A DNA stretch of 64,000 bases from Lysobacter_K sp043738095 (GCA_043738095.1 JAYSZI010000093.1:79633-143632), one strand, 5' to 3'. Counted from the stretch's first letter, positions 16,521-26,035 are shown. Program-made: numbers and translations. The notes: generated by a model not told the origin, from the letters alone.

Positions 16521-16664
16521 GGGCACAGGATCACGAGGTTGGGGCACCAGCCTGCCAGCGCCGGTGTGATGCCGGCAAGTACAACGTCCTCTACAGGGCT
16601 CGCTTTCGCGTTGGTTTCACTCGCTTTCCGGCAAGTTCTTGCAGCCCACCAAAGGAGTAATCCA

Positions 16665-16844
16665 ATGCCCAACACCGACAAGAACAAGTCTGGCGGTCAT
16701 AGCCATCCGCAAAAGGACAACAAGTCCAATAACGATCAAGGCGACTCGCGCAAGGGCTCCAGTACCAATGAGCAAGAGTCTGGGAAGAAAGGCGATGGGC
16801 CGAAAGAAAGCTTTGGGTCAAGTGGAGCGAAAGACAGCCATTGA
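16665..16844 (+). CDS. small hydrophilic, probably disordered protein
   Basis: A 59-residue protein almost without hydrophobic residues, made of Lys, Ser, Gly, Asn, Asp and Glu with scattered His (MPNTDKNKSGGHSHPQKDN... ending SSGAKDSH). It is preceded by a near-ideal AAAGGAG at 16651-16657, seven bases from the ATG. The coding region is visibly less GC-rich than its neighbours and is followed by a GC hairpin. The composition recalls hydrophilin-like stress proteins, but I see no diagnostic repeat. No function is assigned. It lies alone on the plus strand between divergent pssA and the convergent hydrolase gene. Confidence 0.75.
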   Translation: MPNTDKNKSGGHSHPQKDNKSNNDQGDSRKGSSTNEQESGKKGDGPKESFGSSGAKDSH

Positions 16845-16868
16845 GTTACGGCACGGATCGGTTGCCGA

Positions 16869-16889
16869 ACGCCCCGCGACGCGGGGCGT
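16869..16889. terminator. GC hairpin between convergent genes
   Basis: Nine-base arms ACGCCCCGC and GCGGGGCGT with a GAC loop, between the stop of the 59-residue protein and the stop of the convergent hydrolase. No T-run follows, so it may act only as a 3'-end barrier. Confidence 0.5.
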
Positions 16890-18730
16890 CAGCGCGGAAT
16901 TGCTAGATGAGTCGCAGCGAGCGGCGTACCCGCCCCGCGCGGGTGGGTTGCAATGAGGGCATCCGCCGGCAGCGCTGCTTGGCCCTCGAGGTGCGCGGCC
17001 ACCCGATCAAGCGCCGCGTACACATAGGGCAACAATGGCAGATAGCGCGCGGCATAATCCGGTAAGCCAAGAAAACCGTCGAAGTGCTGTACGTGGCGCG
17101 CCTGCCAGTAGCGAACGTCGCGGCCAGCAGCTTTGGCCTGATTCACGTACGGCACACTGGTGAATGCGGGCGGGATCAGGCCGTCATCAAGCCCGTGGAT
17201 CACCACCACCGGCAAGCCTTCGCGCGGTACGCCCGCACCGATCTGAGTGATGCCGCGACGCACGCGCACAGAATCAGCGCTCTCGCCCGCCCAGAGGGCG
17301 CGAAGGCACACCAGGCTGTCGATCGCAGCATGCGACGCGCTGATGCGGCCATCAAGCAGGGCAACTGCCGCCCCTGGCGGAATGCCGCTGCCATCAGCCC
17401 ACCACGCAGCTCGCTCCGCCGCGCTGGCAGCACGCGCACTGAAATCCTGATTCACCGCTGAAAACTCGTGACCGCAGGGGTGCTCGCCAATGCCGTAGCG
17501 GCCGTAGGTGGAAGCGTAAGTCACCGCCACCGCACGCCACACGTCGAAGCCAACCGAGAGCGCGCCCGCGCGCAGAGCCTCGTCCGTCCAGCCGGTGGCG
17601 CGCAGTTGCGCATGCGCTGATTTCGCCTGCGCGACGACGTCGGTGCCTTCGACCAAGCCGGCAGTCAGCAATGCCGCGCAGTGCTGCGACCATAGCGGGG
17701 CTGACTGCGCTGTCAGCGGCGGTTGCGGCAAGGGTGCCAGGGCCGGATCGAGCAACGCGCACGGCATCAGCAATGCTGCCTGCGTGGCGTAGTCGTACAA
17801 CGGCCGCGCCCCGGCGACGGTGACGTTGGGTTCGGCCGCGACCACGGCATCGAGCCACTCACCTTGTAGCTCCGCTGCGCGCAGCACCGCCCCGCCGCCG
17901 TTGGAGATGCCGACCGCGATCACGCGGGTATTGGCAAACGTGAACGGAGCCCCCTGCGGGAATGCGCTGTCCAGCGACTGCAACGCGAACTGTGCCGCCT
18001 GCTGCACATGGCGGCCCCAGTCGGCTTCGGGGTTATCGCGCGAATGCGCGTGCTTGAAGGCGACCCCGGACGTCGCTGTCGTGTCCGGCGCGAACGCAAG
18101 TTCGTCCGCACGCGTGCCGACCGTGCCATCAAGGCGTACGCCCTGCCCCGCGTCGAGGTCGAAGTAATCGCTGCCGGCGCCCTTGTCGGTGTAGGCAACC
18201 GCGCAGCCTTTTGGCAGGCCCCACGCCCCGGCCACGGCGATCGCGCCATAGATTCCGCGCGAACCGGACGATGCAGTTACCACCACGCAGCGCTTGCCAA
18301 GGTCGAACGCGTCGGGCACTTGGACCAACACGCGATGCGGCTGGCTGGCGCCGGAAACGGTAGCCAAAGCGTTGAATTCGCGACCAGGCACGTTTGCGGT
18401 GCTGCCGTAGACCTCGCCGTAGCCGCCGCCCGGCGAGAGGTCGGCGATGCCGCGCCAGTTGCTCCACAGCGCGCGCCGACGCAGTTCCGCTGCGCTGGGT
18501 TGCTCTGGGTTGGAAAATGCGGGCGCTAGCGTGGCGCGCAATCCATCGCGGCCCAGCCCGGCAGTCAGTAGGTCGTCGCTGCCGCGGTGCTCGGTGACAC
18601 GTAACCCTTGGAACATCGGCGAGGCTTCCTGATCGGCACGTCGGCCGGCGGTTGTGCATGCCGCAACGGCAAGGACGGCGCAGGCGGCAATGAACACGGA
18701 GATACAACGCAGGAGCGGGAGGTTGGTCAT
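16889..18730 (-). CDS. 3-hydroxybutyrate oligomer hydrolase family lipoprotein
   Basis: A 613-residue protein with a lipoprotein signal (ISVFIAACAVLAVAACTTAG, lipidated Cys at the lipobox AVAAC) and a large hydrolase region of the 3HB-oligomer hydrolase family. The nucleophile motif is GISNGGGAV (Ser276); GLDDGLIPP and HVQHFDGFL are candidate Asp and His regions. Family enzymes cleave oligomers of (R)-3-hydroxybutyrate released from PHB. A surface or periplasmic location is inferred from the lipobox. ATG 18730 gives the cleanest signal peptide; ATG 18766 is an alternative. phaC/phaE are 1-2 kb away on the same strand, which fits PHB metabolism. Confidence 0.82.
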   Translation of the reverse strand: MTNLPLLRCISVFIAACAVLAVAACTTAGRRADQEASPMFQGLRVTEHRGSDDLLTAGLGRDGLRATLAPAFSNPEQPSAAELRRRALWSNWRGIADLSPGGGYGEVYGSTANVPGREFNALATVSGASQPHRVLVQVPDAFDLGKRCVVVTASSGSRGIYGAIAVAGAWGLPKGCAVAYTDKGAGSDYFDLDAGQGVRLDGTVGTRADELAFAPDTTATSGVAFKHAHSRDNPEADWGRHVQQAAQFALQSLDSAFPQGAPFTFANTRVIAVGISNGGGAVLRAAELQGEWLDAVVAAEPNVTVAGARPLYDYATQAALLMPCALLDPALAPLPQPPLTAQSAPLWSQHCAALLTAGLVEGTDVVAQAKSAHAQLRATGWTDEALRAGALSVGFDVWRAVAVTYASTYGRYGIGEHPCGHEFSAVNQDFSARAASAAERAAWWADGSGIPPGAAVALLDGRISASHAAIDSLVCLRALWAGESADSVRVRRGITQIGAGVPREGLPVVVIHGLDDGLIPPAFTSVPYVNQAKAAGRDVRYWQARHVQHFDGFLGLPDYAARYLPLLPYVYAALDRVAAHLEGQAALPADALIATHPRGAGTPLAATHLAIPR

Positions 18731-18765
18731 ACCGGCCAGCGTAGCAAGCACCCACGCGCGTCCCA

Positions 18766-18781
18766 TCGTACTTTGGTACAC
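18766..18781 (-). promoter_or_regulatory. candidate operator TGTACCnnnGnACnATG upstream of the hydrolase
   Basis: On the minus strand the sequence reads TGTACCAAAGTACGATG and contains GTAC-CAAA-GTAC. It lies about 40 bases upstream of the hydrolase start and about 60 bases upstream of the divergent response-regulator gene. A related sequence, TGTACCTTCGGACAATG, lies upstream of the GntP permease. The similarity was found by eye. Confidence 0.35.
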
Positions 18782-18841
18782 GCGATGCGCCCGGACGCGC
18801 GGCAAGGTGCTTGCTAGGCTAGCGGCAATCACGAGACCGCC

Positions 18842-19507
18842 ATGCCTTCGCTGCTGATCGCCGACGACCACCCACTGTTCCGCGCGGCGCTGCGCCAGGC
18901 CGCCGCCGACGCCGTGGCCGACACCCAGATTTTTGAAGCCGACAGTCTCGACAGCGTGCTCGCTGCGCTCGACCGTGAAGCGGGCATCGACCTCGTACTG
19001 CTGGACCTGCACATGCCGGGCAACCACGGTCTGGCTGGTCTGGCAGCAATCCGCGCGCAATACCCGGGGGTAGCGGTGGTGGTGGTATCGGCCAACGACG
19101 ATCCCCGCGTGGTGCGGCGCGCGCTGGATCATGGCGCGGCCGGCTTTCTGCCCAAGAGCGCCGGGCTGGACGAGTTGCGCGATGCGATCCGCGCGGTGCT
19201 CGCGTGCGAGCAGTGGCTGCCGGCGTCGCTGAAGGCGTCGGTGGCGCGTACGCACAGCGCGAGCGCCGACGCACAACTGGCGGCGCGGCTGGCCAGCCTG
19301 TCGCCGCAGCAGTTCCGGGTGCTGACGCTGGTGGCGAAAGGCCTGTTGAACAAGCAGATCGCCGACCGCCTGGACGTGCAGGAACGCACGGTCAAGGCAC
19401 ATCTGTCGGCGATCTTCGAGCGCCTCGGTGTGCGCAACCGCACCCAGGCCGGCGTGGTGCTGCGCGAACTCGAGTTGATCGATCCGGCGCGGCAGCTGAC
19501 GGTGTAG
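18842..19507 (+). CDS. LuxR/NarL-family response regulator (CrbR/ErdR-like)
   Basis: A 221-residue regulator. The N-terminal receiver has the acidic pair in IADDHPLF and phospho-acceptor Asp55 in LVLLDLHMPG; Lys is in FLPKSA. The C-terminal LuxR helix-turn-helix (about residues 153-210) contains LSPQQFRVLTLVAKGLLNKQ and ERTVKAHLSAIFERLGVRNR. The gene is divergent from the 3HB-oligomer hydrolase and convergent with a large SSS-domain hybrid kinase. That arrangement matches CrbS-CrbR / MxtR-ErdR pairs, which control acetate and short-chain carbon use in other gammaproteobacteria. Target genes here are inferred, not shown. Confidence 0.88.
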   Translation: MPSLLIADDHPLFRAALRQAAADAVADTQIFEADSLDSVLAALDREAGIDLVLLDLHMPGNHGLAGLAAIRAQYPGVAVVVVSANDDPRVVRRALDHGAAGFLPKSAGLDELRDAIRAVLACEQWLPASLKASVARTHSASADAQLAARLASLSPQQFRVLTLVAKGLLNKQIADRLDVQERTVKAHLSAIFERLGVRNRTQAGVVLRELELIDPARQLTV

Positions 19508-19762
19508 CGGCCAGCTCATTCAGCAGGGCGGCTGCAGCTTTCCACGGCAGCTGCCTGAAGTAATGACGAGCCCCTAACCGTATCGTCGAGCCTTGCTCAT
19601 CGTCGTCCGATCGACGAGCGAGGTTCAGCCCGCGCAGTCAGCCATCGCGGAGCGATCAGCCCCATCGTTGCTGCGGGTGTCATTGCAACGAACACCGCGC
19701 GCCCGACGTTGCCGGCCCTGCATCGATTTAGAACCGTTAGGCTGCGCCGCTGCGCGCTACAA
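19508..19762. other. gene-free convergent spacer
   Basis: 255 bases between the convergent regulator and kinase genes. No clear terminator hairpin or reading frame was recognised. Confidence 0.4.
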
Positions 19763-22700
19763 CTAGACGACATCGAGCGTCGGCGTCACACCCGTACCCT
19801 GCAACTCGCCCGCCGCGAGCAACCGGTCCAGCACCGACTTCAACGCCAGGGGTTTGATCGGCTTGCCCAGCAGCGGCAGGCCCGCTTCGTGCACGGCGCG
19901 CCGTACCTCCTCGCCGGTGTCGGCGCTGAGGATCATGGTCGGACGCGCGCCAAACTTCTCGCCCAGGCGCAGCGCGAGCGCTACGCCGGTATCGCCCTGG
20001 TCGAGGTGGTAATCAAACAGCCACAGCGTGGCACCCGTCCCAGTCAACGCCGCGTGCGCGGATGCATCGTCACGGGCGGTGACGACTTCGCAACCCCAAC
20101 TTTCCAGCACGCGCGCCAACGCCTGCAACGCCTGGGGATCGTTGTCGACGAGCAGCACGCGCGTGCCGTCCACGCCGCGGCGCGCGGTGACGGGAATCGG
20201 CGTCGCACGTGCGCCTACGACGGCCGGCAGCGTCACTGAAAATAGCGTGCCGCGGCCCAGCGTGCTGCGCAGACCGATTGGCGCCTGCAACAGCTGGGCG
20301 ATGCGATCGGCGATGGACAGACCGAGACCGAGCCCCTGCCCGACCGCATCGTCGCCACGGCGAAATTCCTCGAAGATCACGGCCTGCTGCTCCGGCGCGA
20401 TCCCGGGGCCGGTGTCGTGCACCTCAATGCGCAGGTGACGCCCATCGCGGCGCACGCCGAGCAATACGCTACCGCGCGCGGTGTAACGCACGGCGTTGGC
20501 GAGGAAGTTCTGCAGCACGCGCCGCAGCAGTTGCGGGTCGCTATGCACCCAGGCTTCGCATCTGACGAAGCGCAGACGCAACCCGCGGGCCGCAGCGATC
20601 GCTCGAAACTCCGACGCCAGCGGCTCCAGCACGTCAGCCAACGGGAAATCGCGCGGCTGCGGTACCAGTCCGCCGCCTTCGAGCCGCGACATGTCGAGCA
20701 GGCCGGTCAGCAGGGCGCTGGTCGAGTCGAGCGCGCCGCTGATCTGCGCCACGGTTTCGCCTTGGCGCGCGTCGACCTGCTGCGACAGTGCGTCCGCGAA
20801 CAGCTGCGCGGCATGCAGCGGCTGCATCAGGTCGTGACCGATGGCCGCAAGGAATCGGCTCTTGGCGTCGTTGGCATGCTCGGCCCCGCGTTTGGCCACT
20901 TCAAGATCCGCGGTGCGCGCAGCCACGCGATGCTCCAGCGTTTCGTTGGACTGGATCAGCGCAGCTTCGGCGCGGCGGAACTGGGTGACATCGGTGAACG
21001 TGGCGACAAAGCCGCCGCCAGGCATCGGATTGCCGCGGATTTCGATGATGTTGCCATCGGGCAACACGCGTTCGGCGAGGTGGCGCGTGCCCGCGCGCAT
21101 GTACGCCAGGCGGCGTTGCAGCGCGGCTTCCAGATCGCCCTGCGGTGGCAATTGCTGCAACGCCCAGCGCGCGAGGTCAGTGATCGGGCGCCCGACCTGG
21201 AGCAACGCGTCGGGGAAGCCGAACAGTTCGACATAGCGGCGGTTCCAGGCCACCAGCCGCAACTGCGCGTCGACCACGCTGATGCCCTGGGTCATGTTCT
21301 GCAGCGCCGCTTCGAGCACGCGCTGGTTGAAGCGCAGGTCGGCCGACGCCTCGCCGACGATCGCGGCGACGGTATCGAGGTGCGCGGCTTCGCGGCGCGC
21401 AGCATCCAGCAACACGCGGGCCGAGGCCGAACCGAGCACCGCGGCCAGTTCGCGTTCGACCCGCGCCTCGACTTGTGCCGGCACCGCACCACTGGCGGGG
21501 GTGGCGTGCAGCAACTCGACCACGCGTTCGCGCGGCAGAAAACGCAGGCCGGCGTCGCGCAGCGTCTGTGCATCCAGTCCGCGCCGCGCGCGTCGTGGTG
21601 CCTCACCGCGGACGAGCGCGACCAGCACGGTGACCAGCGTGCCGACGAACAGGCTGGCGCCAACCGCGCGGCCGAGCCGGCTCCACCCGGTCAGCCCGAA
21701 CAAGCCTTCCGGCGACAGCCAGGCCCAGCCGAACGGGCCGAAGGCCAGCCAAGCGGGCGCCAACTCGCGCGCATGCAGCATCATCGGCAGCAGCAATACC
21801 CAGGCCCAGGCAGCGAAGCCCGCGACGACGCCCGCCACTGCCGCACCCGGTGGCGTCTGCGGCCGCCACACCGCGAACGCAAGCGCCGGCACCAGCGTTG
21901 CCAATGCCGAGAACGACACCGCGCCGACATCGGCCAGTGCCTCACTGCCCGCGATCAGGCGGCTGTAGGCCCACGCCAGCAGCATGATCGCGACGATGCC
22001 GACGCGCCGCAGCGTCAGCACGCGGCCGCGCAGGTCGCTGCCATCGTTACGCGACCACGCGCCGCGCAGCAGGCCGGGCGCGAACCAGTGGTTGCCGATC
22101 ATCAGGCTCAGCGTCAGCGTGCTGACCACGACCATGCCGGTGGCCGCGCTCAGGCCGCCCAGAAACGTGAACAGCGCGAGGCCGTGCTGGCCGTGCGCCA
22201 GCGGCAGCGCCAGGCCGTACAGGTCCGACGGCACGCGCCCGCCCAGCAATGCATCGCCGGCCTTGGCCAGCGGCAAGACCGGCAGCGCGATCAGCACTAG
22301 ATACAGCGGAAACAACCAGCGTGCGGTACGCACATGGCGCTCGTCGCGGCACTCGACCACCGCGACGTGGAACTGGTGCGGCAGGATGAACATCGCGAAC
22401 GCGCCGAGCAGCACCAGCGGCACGAACCCGCTGCTCGGCGGCGGTCGCGGTGGCAGCACCTCCACGACCGGCAGCGCGTCCAGCCCGAACCAGACGAATG
22501 CGCCCAGCGCCAACATCGCAGCGAGTTTGAACACGGACTCCAACGCCATCGCCAGCACCAGCCCACGGTTGTGTTCGGCCGCGCTGGCGCGGCGCGTACC
22601 GAACAGCATTGCAAACAACGCCATCGCCAGCGCGACATACAACGCGCTGTCCTGCCACGCAGGCCCAGCGATGCCGTCGCTGCTGCGCGTGGTCAGCATG

Positions 22701-23125
22701 GTGAAGCTCATCGCCACCGCTTTGAGCTGCAGCGCGATGTACGGGATCAGGCCTAGCGCGGCAATCAGGGTCACGGTCGCGGCCAGCCACGCGTCCTTGC
22801 CCAGACGGGTGGCGATGAGGTCGGCGAGCGAGGTCGCATTGGTCTCGCGCGCCAGCCGCACCAAGCGCATCATGAACGCGAGTGCGAGTGCGTACAGCAC
22901 GATCGCGCCCAGGAATGTTGGCGGCAGAGGCCAGCCATAGCGCGAGGCCTGAGTGACGGTGCCGTAGAACGTCCACGAGGTGCAGTGCACGGCCAGCGAT
23001 AACGTGTAAACGTGGTGCCAATGGCGCGCCAGTACACCTGGATGGCGCTCGCCGTACAGGGCGGTGCCAAACATCAGCGCGAGCCAGAGCACGCTCGCCA
23101 GCGCAACGGCGGTGAAACTCAACAT
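19763..23125 (-). CDS. SSS-domain hybrid sensor histidine kinase (CrbS/MxtR-like)
   Basis: A 1120-residue sensor. Residues 1 to about 520 form a sodium:solute symporter-like membrane domain with roughly 12-13 helices. A linker and a PAS domain (about 590-700, VVDAQLRLVAWNRRYVELFG) follow, then HisKA with phospho-acceptor His764 in AAIGHDLMQPLH, then HATPase (NAVRYTARGSVLLG, HDTGPGIAPEQ, GLGLGLSIADR), then a C-terminal receiver (about 1000-1110) with Asp1038 in LWLFDYHLDQGD. The transporter-like domain suggests sensing of a small carboxylate. Its likely partner is the LuxR-type regulator next door, although the fused receiver may also be used. Confidence 0.9.
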   Translation of the reverse strand: MLSFTAVALASVLWLALMFGTALYGERHPGVLARHWHHVYTLSLAVHCTSWTFYGTVTQASRYGWPLPPTFLGAIVLYALALAFMMRLVRLARETNATSLADLIATRLGKDAWLAATVTLIAALGLIPYIALQLKAVAMSFTMLTTRSSDGIAGPAWQDSALYVALAMALFAMLFGTRRASAAEHNRGLVLAMALESVFKLAAMLALGAFVWFGLDALPVVEVLPPRPPPSSGFVPLVLLGAFAMFILPHQFHVAVVECRDERHVRTARWLFPLYLVLIALPVLPLAKAGDALLGGRVPSDLYGLALPLAHGQHGLALFTFLGGLSAATGMVVVSTLTLSLMIGNHWFAPGLLRGAWSRNDGSDLRGRVLTLRRVGIVAIMLLAWAYSRLIAGSEALADVGAVSFSALATLVPALAFAVWRPQTPPGAAVAGVVAGFAAWAWVLLLPMMLHARELAPAWLAFGPFGWAWLSPEGLFGLTGWSRLGRAVGASLFVGTLVTVLVALVRGEAPRRARRGLDAQTLRDAGLRFLPRERVVELLHATPASGAVPAQVEARVERELAAVLGSASARVLLDAARREAAHLDTVAAIVGEASADLRFNQRVLEAALQNMTQGISVVDAQLRLVAWNRRYVELFGFPDALLQVGRPITDLARWALQQLPPQGDLEAALQRRLAYMRAGTRHLAERVLPDGNIIEIRGNPMPGGGFVATFTDVTQFRRAEAALIQSNETLEHRVAARTADLEVAKRGAEHANDAKSRFLAAIGHDLMQPLHAAQLFADALSQQVDARQGETVAQISGALDSTSALLTGLLDMSRLEGGGLVPQPRDFPLADVLEPLASEFRAIAAARGLRLRFVRCEAWVHSDPQLLRRVLQNFLANAVRYTARGSVLLGVRRDGRHLRIEVHDTGPGIAPEQQAVIFEEFRRGDDAVGQGLGLGLSIADRIAQLLQAPIGLRSTLGRGTLFSVTLPAVVGARATPIPVTARRGVDGTRVLLVDNDPQALQALARVLESWGCEVVTARDDASAHAALTGTGATLWLFDYHLDQGDTGVALALRLGEKFGARPTMILSADTGEEVRRAVHEAGLPLLGKPIKPLALKSVLDRLLAAGELQGTGVTPTLDVV

Positions 23126-23632
23126 GGGCGCGCGCTATTGGCCCGATGCATCAGGCAAGCCTCCTTGGGACTTGGAAGAGCATAACCATGCACGTGCAAC
23201 AAGCGTGGCTCTCCGAGCCCCTGCGCCTCAGTCGCTCGTCATTTCCGCGGTGGAAGCTGGGGCGGGCGACAGGCGGACTCGCACCCACTGGTCGCGCCTG
23301 TGCACGCCGTGGGTGAGCGGAGCGCGCTCGGCACTCAAAACTATCGACAGCAGCGATTTTGCACGGCATCCCTGAAGGGCATGACCACAAAGCACAGATC
23401 GTCCCGCAGCCAACCCGAGGTGAGAGCGCACGAACAACTTGTCGCCTCGCATTGCACGACACTGACTTCCCGCGTTTGCGCGTGGAAGATGGAGGGAGCT
23501 ATTTTTCCCGTCATTTCTGCGAAAGCACCCGTGCTTTACTTCGGCTCGCGCCGCTCGACGGTAGCTGATGGTGAGCACCGCTAATGAAAGGCGAACCAAG
23601 CATTCCTCCCTCGGGTTCGTCCTGCCTCCTCC
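23126..23632. other. gene-free region upstream of the hybrid kinase
   Basis: About 500 bases without a supportable gene. Two stretches, CGTCATTTCCGCG near 23226 and CGTCATTTCTGCGAAAGC near 23508, resemble decayed copies of the end of the element at 52964-53120. Short frames here lack ribosome binding sites. It should hold the promoter of the kinase gene, which I could not define. Confidence 0.45.
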
Positions 23633-23660
23633 AAAAAAACGGCGGGCCGAAGCCCGCCGC
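23633..23660 (-). terminator. intrinsic terminator of the first TonB receptor gene
   Basis: On the minus strand, CGGCGGGC-TTCG-GCCCGCCG followed by TTTTTTT, 27 bases after the receptor stop codon. Confidence 0.85.
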
Positions 23661-23687
23661 CACCGCTGACCGTTCTCGGGGTACCGG

Positions 23688-25922
23688 TCAGAAGTCGTAG
23701 CGCGCCGACAACGTGTACTGGCGCGGCGGGCCGTAGAAGCCGGTCAACACGCCGTAGCTGGGGATGTTGTAACCGGTGGTGCGATATTCCTTGTCGGCCA
23801 GGTTGCTGCCCTGCAGCGAGAACGACCACGCATCGTCCAACCGCCAGATCACACCGGCGTTGACCAACCCGTAACCGTCCTGACGGATCAACGGACTCAG
23901 GTCAGTGGTCGGCCACACTTCGCTTTGGTAGGTGTAGCCCGCGCGCGCGGACAGGTTGCCGCCGTTGCCCAGATCGGTGCGGTACTCGACATTCAGCGCA
24001 CCGGAGAACTCAGGCGCGTTGGTGAAGATCTGCCGGTCGGCGATATTGACGCCGCGGTCGATGAACTCGTCGTACTTCGCGTCTAGCCAGGCCAAGTTGC
24101 CGCTGATCGACCAGTTGGCCGTCGGGAGGAACTGATATTCCACCTCGACCCCGTTGACAGTGCCGGCGCCAGCGTTGGTGAAGTCGCCGAAGAAAGTCGT
24201 CTGGCCATTGGGCAGCTGGAACGAAGTGAACACCGACAGCTGGATGTCCTTGTAGTTGTTGTGGAACGCAGCCAGGTTGAGGAACAGGCGCTGGTCGAGA
24301 AAGGACATCTTGCTGCCGATCTCAAAGCTGTCGACCACCTCGTCGTCGAACGGTTCACCCGAGCGCGGCACCGCGGTGGTGTTGGCGCGGATGTTGAACC
24401 CACCCGACTTGAACCCGCGCGTGGCCAGTCCGTACACCAGAATGTCCGGGGTGAACTGGTAGCCCAGCGACACCTTCGGCGAAACATTCTCGAAAGACAC
24501 CGTCTTGTCGAAATTGGCAGCTGTCCCAAGTATCGGGTGAATCGTCGTATAGGTGCGGTCGGTGTAGAAACGGTTGAGCGCTACCGCGTGCTTTTCCTCG
24601 TCGGTATAGCGCGCGCCGATGTCCAGCTTGAGTTGCTGGGTGAGGTCGAAGGTCCAGTCGGCGTACACGGCGACACTTTCCGTGCCGACCACGCCGCGGG
24701 TATCGCCGTAGATCGGGTTGAACGGAGTGACCGCGCGGGTGGGATGCGAGAAATGGTTGCGCACCAAGCCGCCGGCGTCGCCGTCGAACAGGTACAAGCC
24801 AACCACACCGCGCGCGCGACCGCCGGCGTCGTAGTTGGCCTGAAGCTCGTGGCTTACCTGACTGTCGAAGTAGACGGCGTTCACATCGACGATCGGCAGC
24901 GGTGTGGTGTCGAAGTCGATGTTGGTGTTGGTATCGGATTCGCGCTTGGCGACGATGTACTTGAACGCCCAGTTCTCGTTCGGCCGCCAGTTGACTGTCG
25001 CGGATACGCCTTTGGTTTCAGTGTTGTTGAGGTTACGCATGCCACTGCGGATGTCGTAGCGGTCATCCAACGGCGGGAACCCCGGGGCGAAGGGATTGGC
25101 CTGCAGCATCTTCGCGCCACGCACGCCCGACTTGTCGTCGATCCAGTCAAAGGCAAACTGGAAGTCGAGGTCGTCGCCAGCGTAGGCACCTAGATTGAAA
25201 CGCGCGGCATTGATTTCCTTGTCGCTGACTTCCTGGCCGGTAAACCGGTTGTCGCCGAAGCCGTCGCGATTCAGGCTCGCCACCGCGACGCGGCCGCGCA
25301 GACCACTGTCCTCACCGCCGATCGGTCCACCGATGGCCGCCTTGGCATCGAGCTGGTTGTAGTTGCCGACCGTGATCGACGCGAAGCCATCCGTCTGTGC
25401 CGGCAGGCCGCGCGAGATGTACTTGATCGCGCCGCCGATGGTGTTCTTGCCGTACAGCGTGCCCTGCGGCCCGCGCAGCACCTCGATCCGGCCGACGTCG
25501 AACACGTCGAGCAGCGCGCCCTGCGGACGGGCGATATAGACGTCGTCCAGATAGATGCCCACGCCGGGGTCAACGCCCCACAGCGGATCGGCTTGGCCGA
25601 CGCCGCGGATGTAGGCCGTGACGGTGCTGGTCGAGCCGCGCGCGGCGTAGATCGTCAGGTTAGGCACCTGCGCATCGAGATCGCTGATGTCCTCGACGTT
25701 GAGCTTGTCGAGCACCTCCGGGGTGAACGCGGTGACAGCGATCGGGACTTCCTGCAGCGTTTCCTCACGCTTGCGCGCGGTGACCGTGACCCCGCCGAGC
25801 GTCGTGGCATCCGCTGCTCGGGCAGCCGTCGGCGCGGCGTCCTGCGCCCATGCCGGCGGCGCCAGCAACGCGCAGGCGATGGCAAAACTCAGATGCTTGC
25901 GACTCAGCTTGTTGCGACCCAT
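23688..25922 (-). CDS. TonB-dependent outer membrane receptor
   Basis: A 744-residue receptor. The signal peptide (LSFAIACALLAPPAWAQ) is followed by a TonB-box-like TLGGVTVTARKRE, a plug domain (about 50-170, with RIEVLRGPQGTLYGKNTIGG) and a 22-strand barrel ending in the canonical aromatic residue (SARYDF). Substrate is unknown. It is divergent from the GntP-type permease with a 170-bp shared promoter region, so both may handle a related nutrient. That link is inference from position only. Confidence 0.92.
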   Translation of the reverse strand: MGRNKLSRKHLSFAIACALLAPPAWAQDAAPTAARAADATTLGGVTVTARKREETLQEVPIAVTAFTPEVLDKLNVEDISDLDAQVPNLTIYAARGSTSTVTAYIRGVGQADPLWGVDPGVGIYLDDVYIARPQGALLDVFDVGRIEVLRGPQGTLYGKNTIGGAIKYISRGLPAQTDGFASITVGNYNQLDAKAAIGGPIGGEDSGLRGRVAVASLNRDGFGDNRFTGQEVSDKEINAARFNLGAYAGDDLDFQFAFDWIDDKSGVRGAKMLQANPFAPGFPPLDDRYDIRSGMRNLNNTETKGVSATVNWRPNENWAFKYIVAKRESDTNTNIDFDTTPLPIVDVNAVYFDSQVSHELQANYDAGGRARGVVGLYLFDGDAGGLVRNHFSHPTRAVTPFNPIYGDTRGVVGTESVAVYADWTFDLTQQLKLDIGARYTDEEKHAVALNRFYTDRTYTTIHPILGTAANFDKTVSFENVSPKVSLGYQFTPDILVYGLATRGFKSGGFNIRANTTAVPRSGEPFDDEVVDSFEIGSKMSFLDQRLFLNLAAFHNNYKDIQLSVFTSFQLPNGQTTFFGDFTNAGAGTVNGVEVEYQFLPTANWSISGNLAWLDAKYDEFIDRGVNIADRQIFTNAPEFSGALNVEYRTDLGNGGNLSARAGYTYQSEVWPTTDLSPLIRQDGYGLVNAGVIWRLDDAWSFSLQGSNLADKEYRTTGYNIPSYGVLTGFYGPPRQYTLSARYDF

Positions 25923-26018
25923 ACGACTGTCTCCCCCAGATCCGAACGATTGGGCCGGCCCGCTGGGACCATCCCGTCATGGCGCACAGGTTAGGAGCCG
26001 GCAAGCGCGTCGGGCAGA

Positions 26019-26035
26019 TGTACCTTCGGACAATG
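26019..26035 (+). promoter_or_regulatory. candidate operator upstream of the GntP permease
   Basis: TGTACCTTCGGACAATG on the plus strand, 58 bases before the permease start and enclosed by outer arms CGGGC and GCCCG. It matches at about 11 of 17 positions the minus-strand site at 18766-18781 upstream of the 3HB-oligomer hydrolase, in the same orientation relative to the gene. Confidence 0.35.

Noticed and set aside
16889..19519. Reading the 3HB-oligomer hydrolase as an 876-residue protein
   Set aside because: The extra N-terminal residues are antisense to the response-regulator gene; the lipoprotein signal at 18730 marks the true start.
20417..22300. 627-codon plus-strand frame antisense to the hybrid kinase
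   Set aside because: Shadow of the kinase coding strand; Arg/Gln/His-rich without motifs.
23126..23632. Small genes in the kinase-TonB receptor spacer
   Set aside because: Frames of up to about 100 codons exist on both strands, but they lack ribosome binding sites and read like translated repeat debris.
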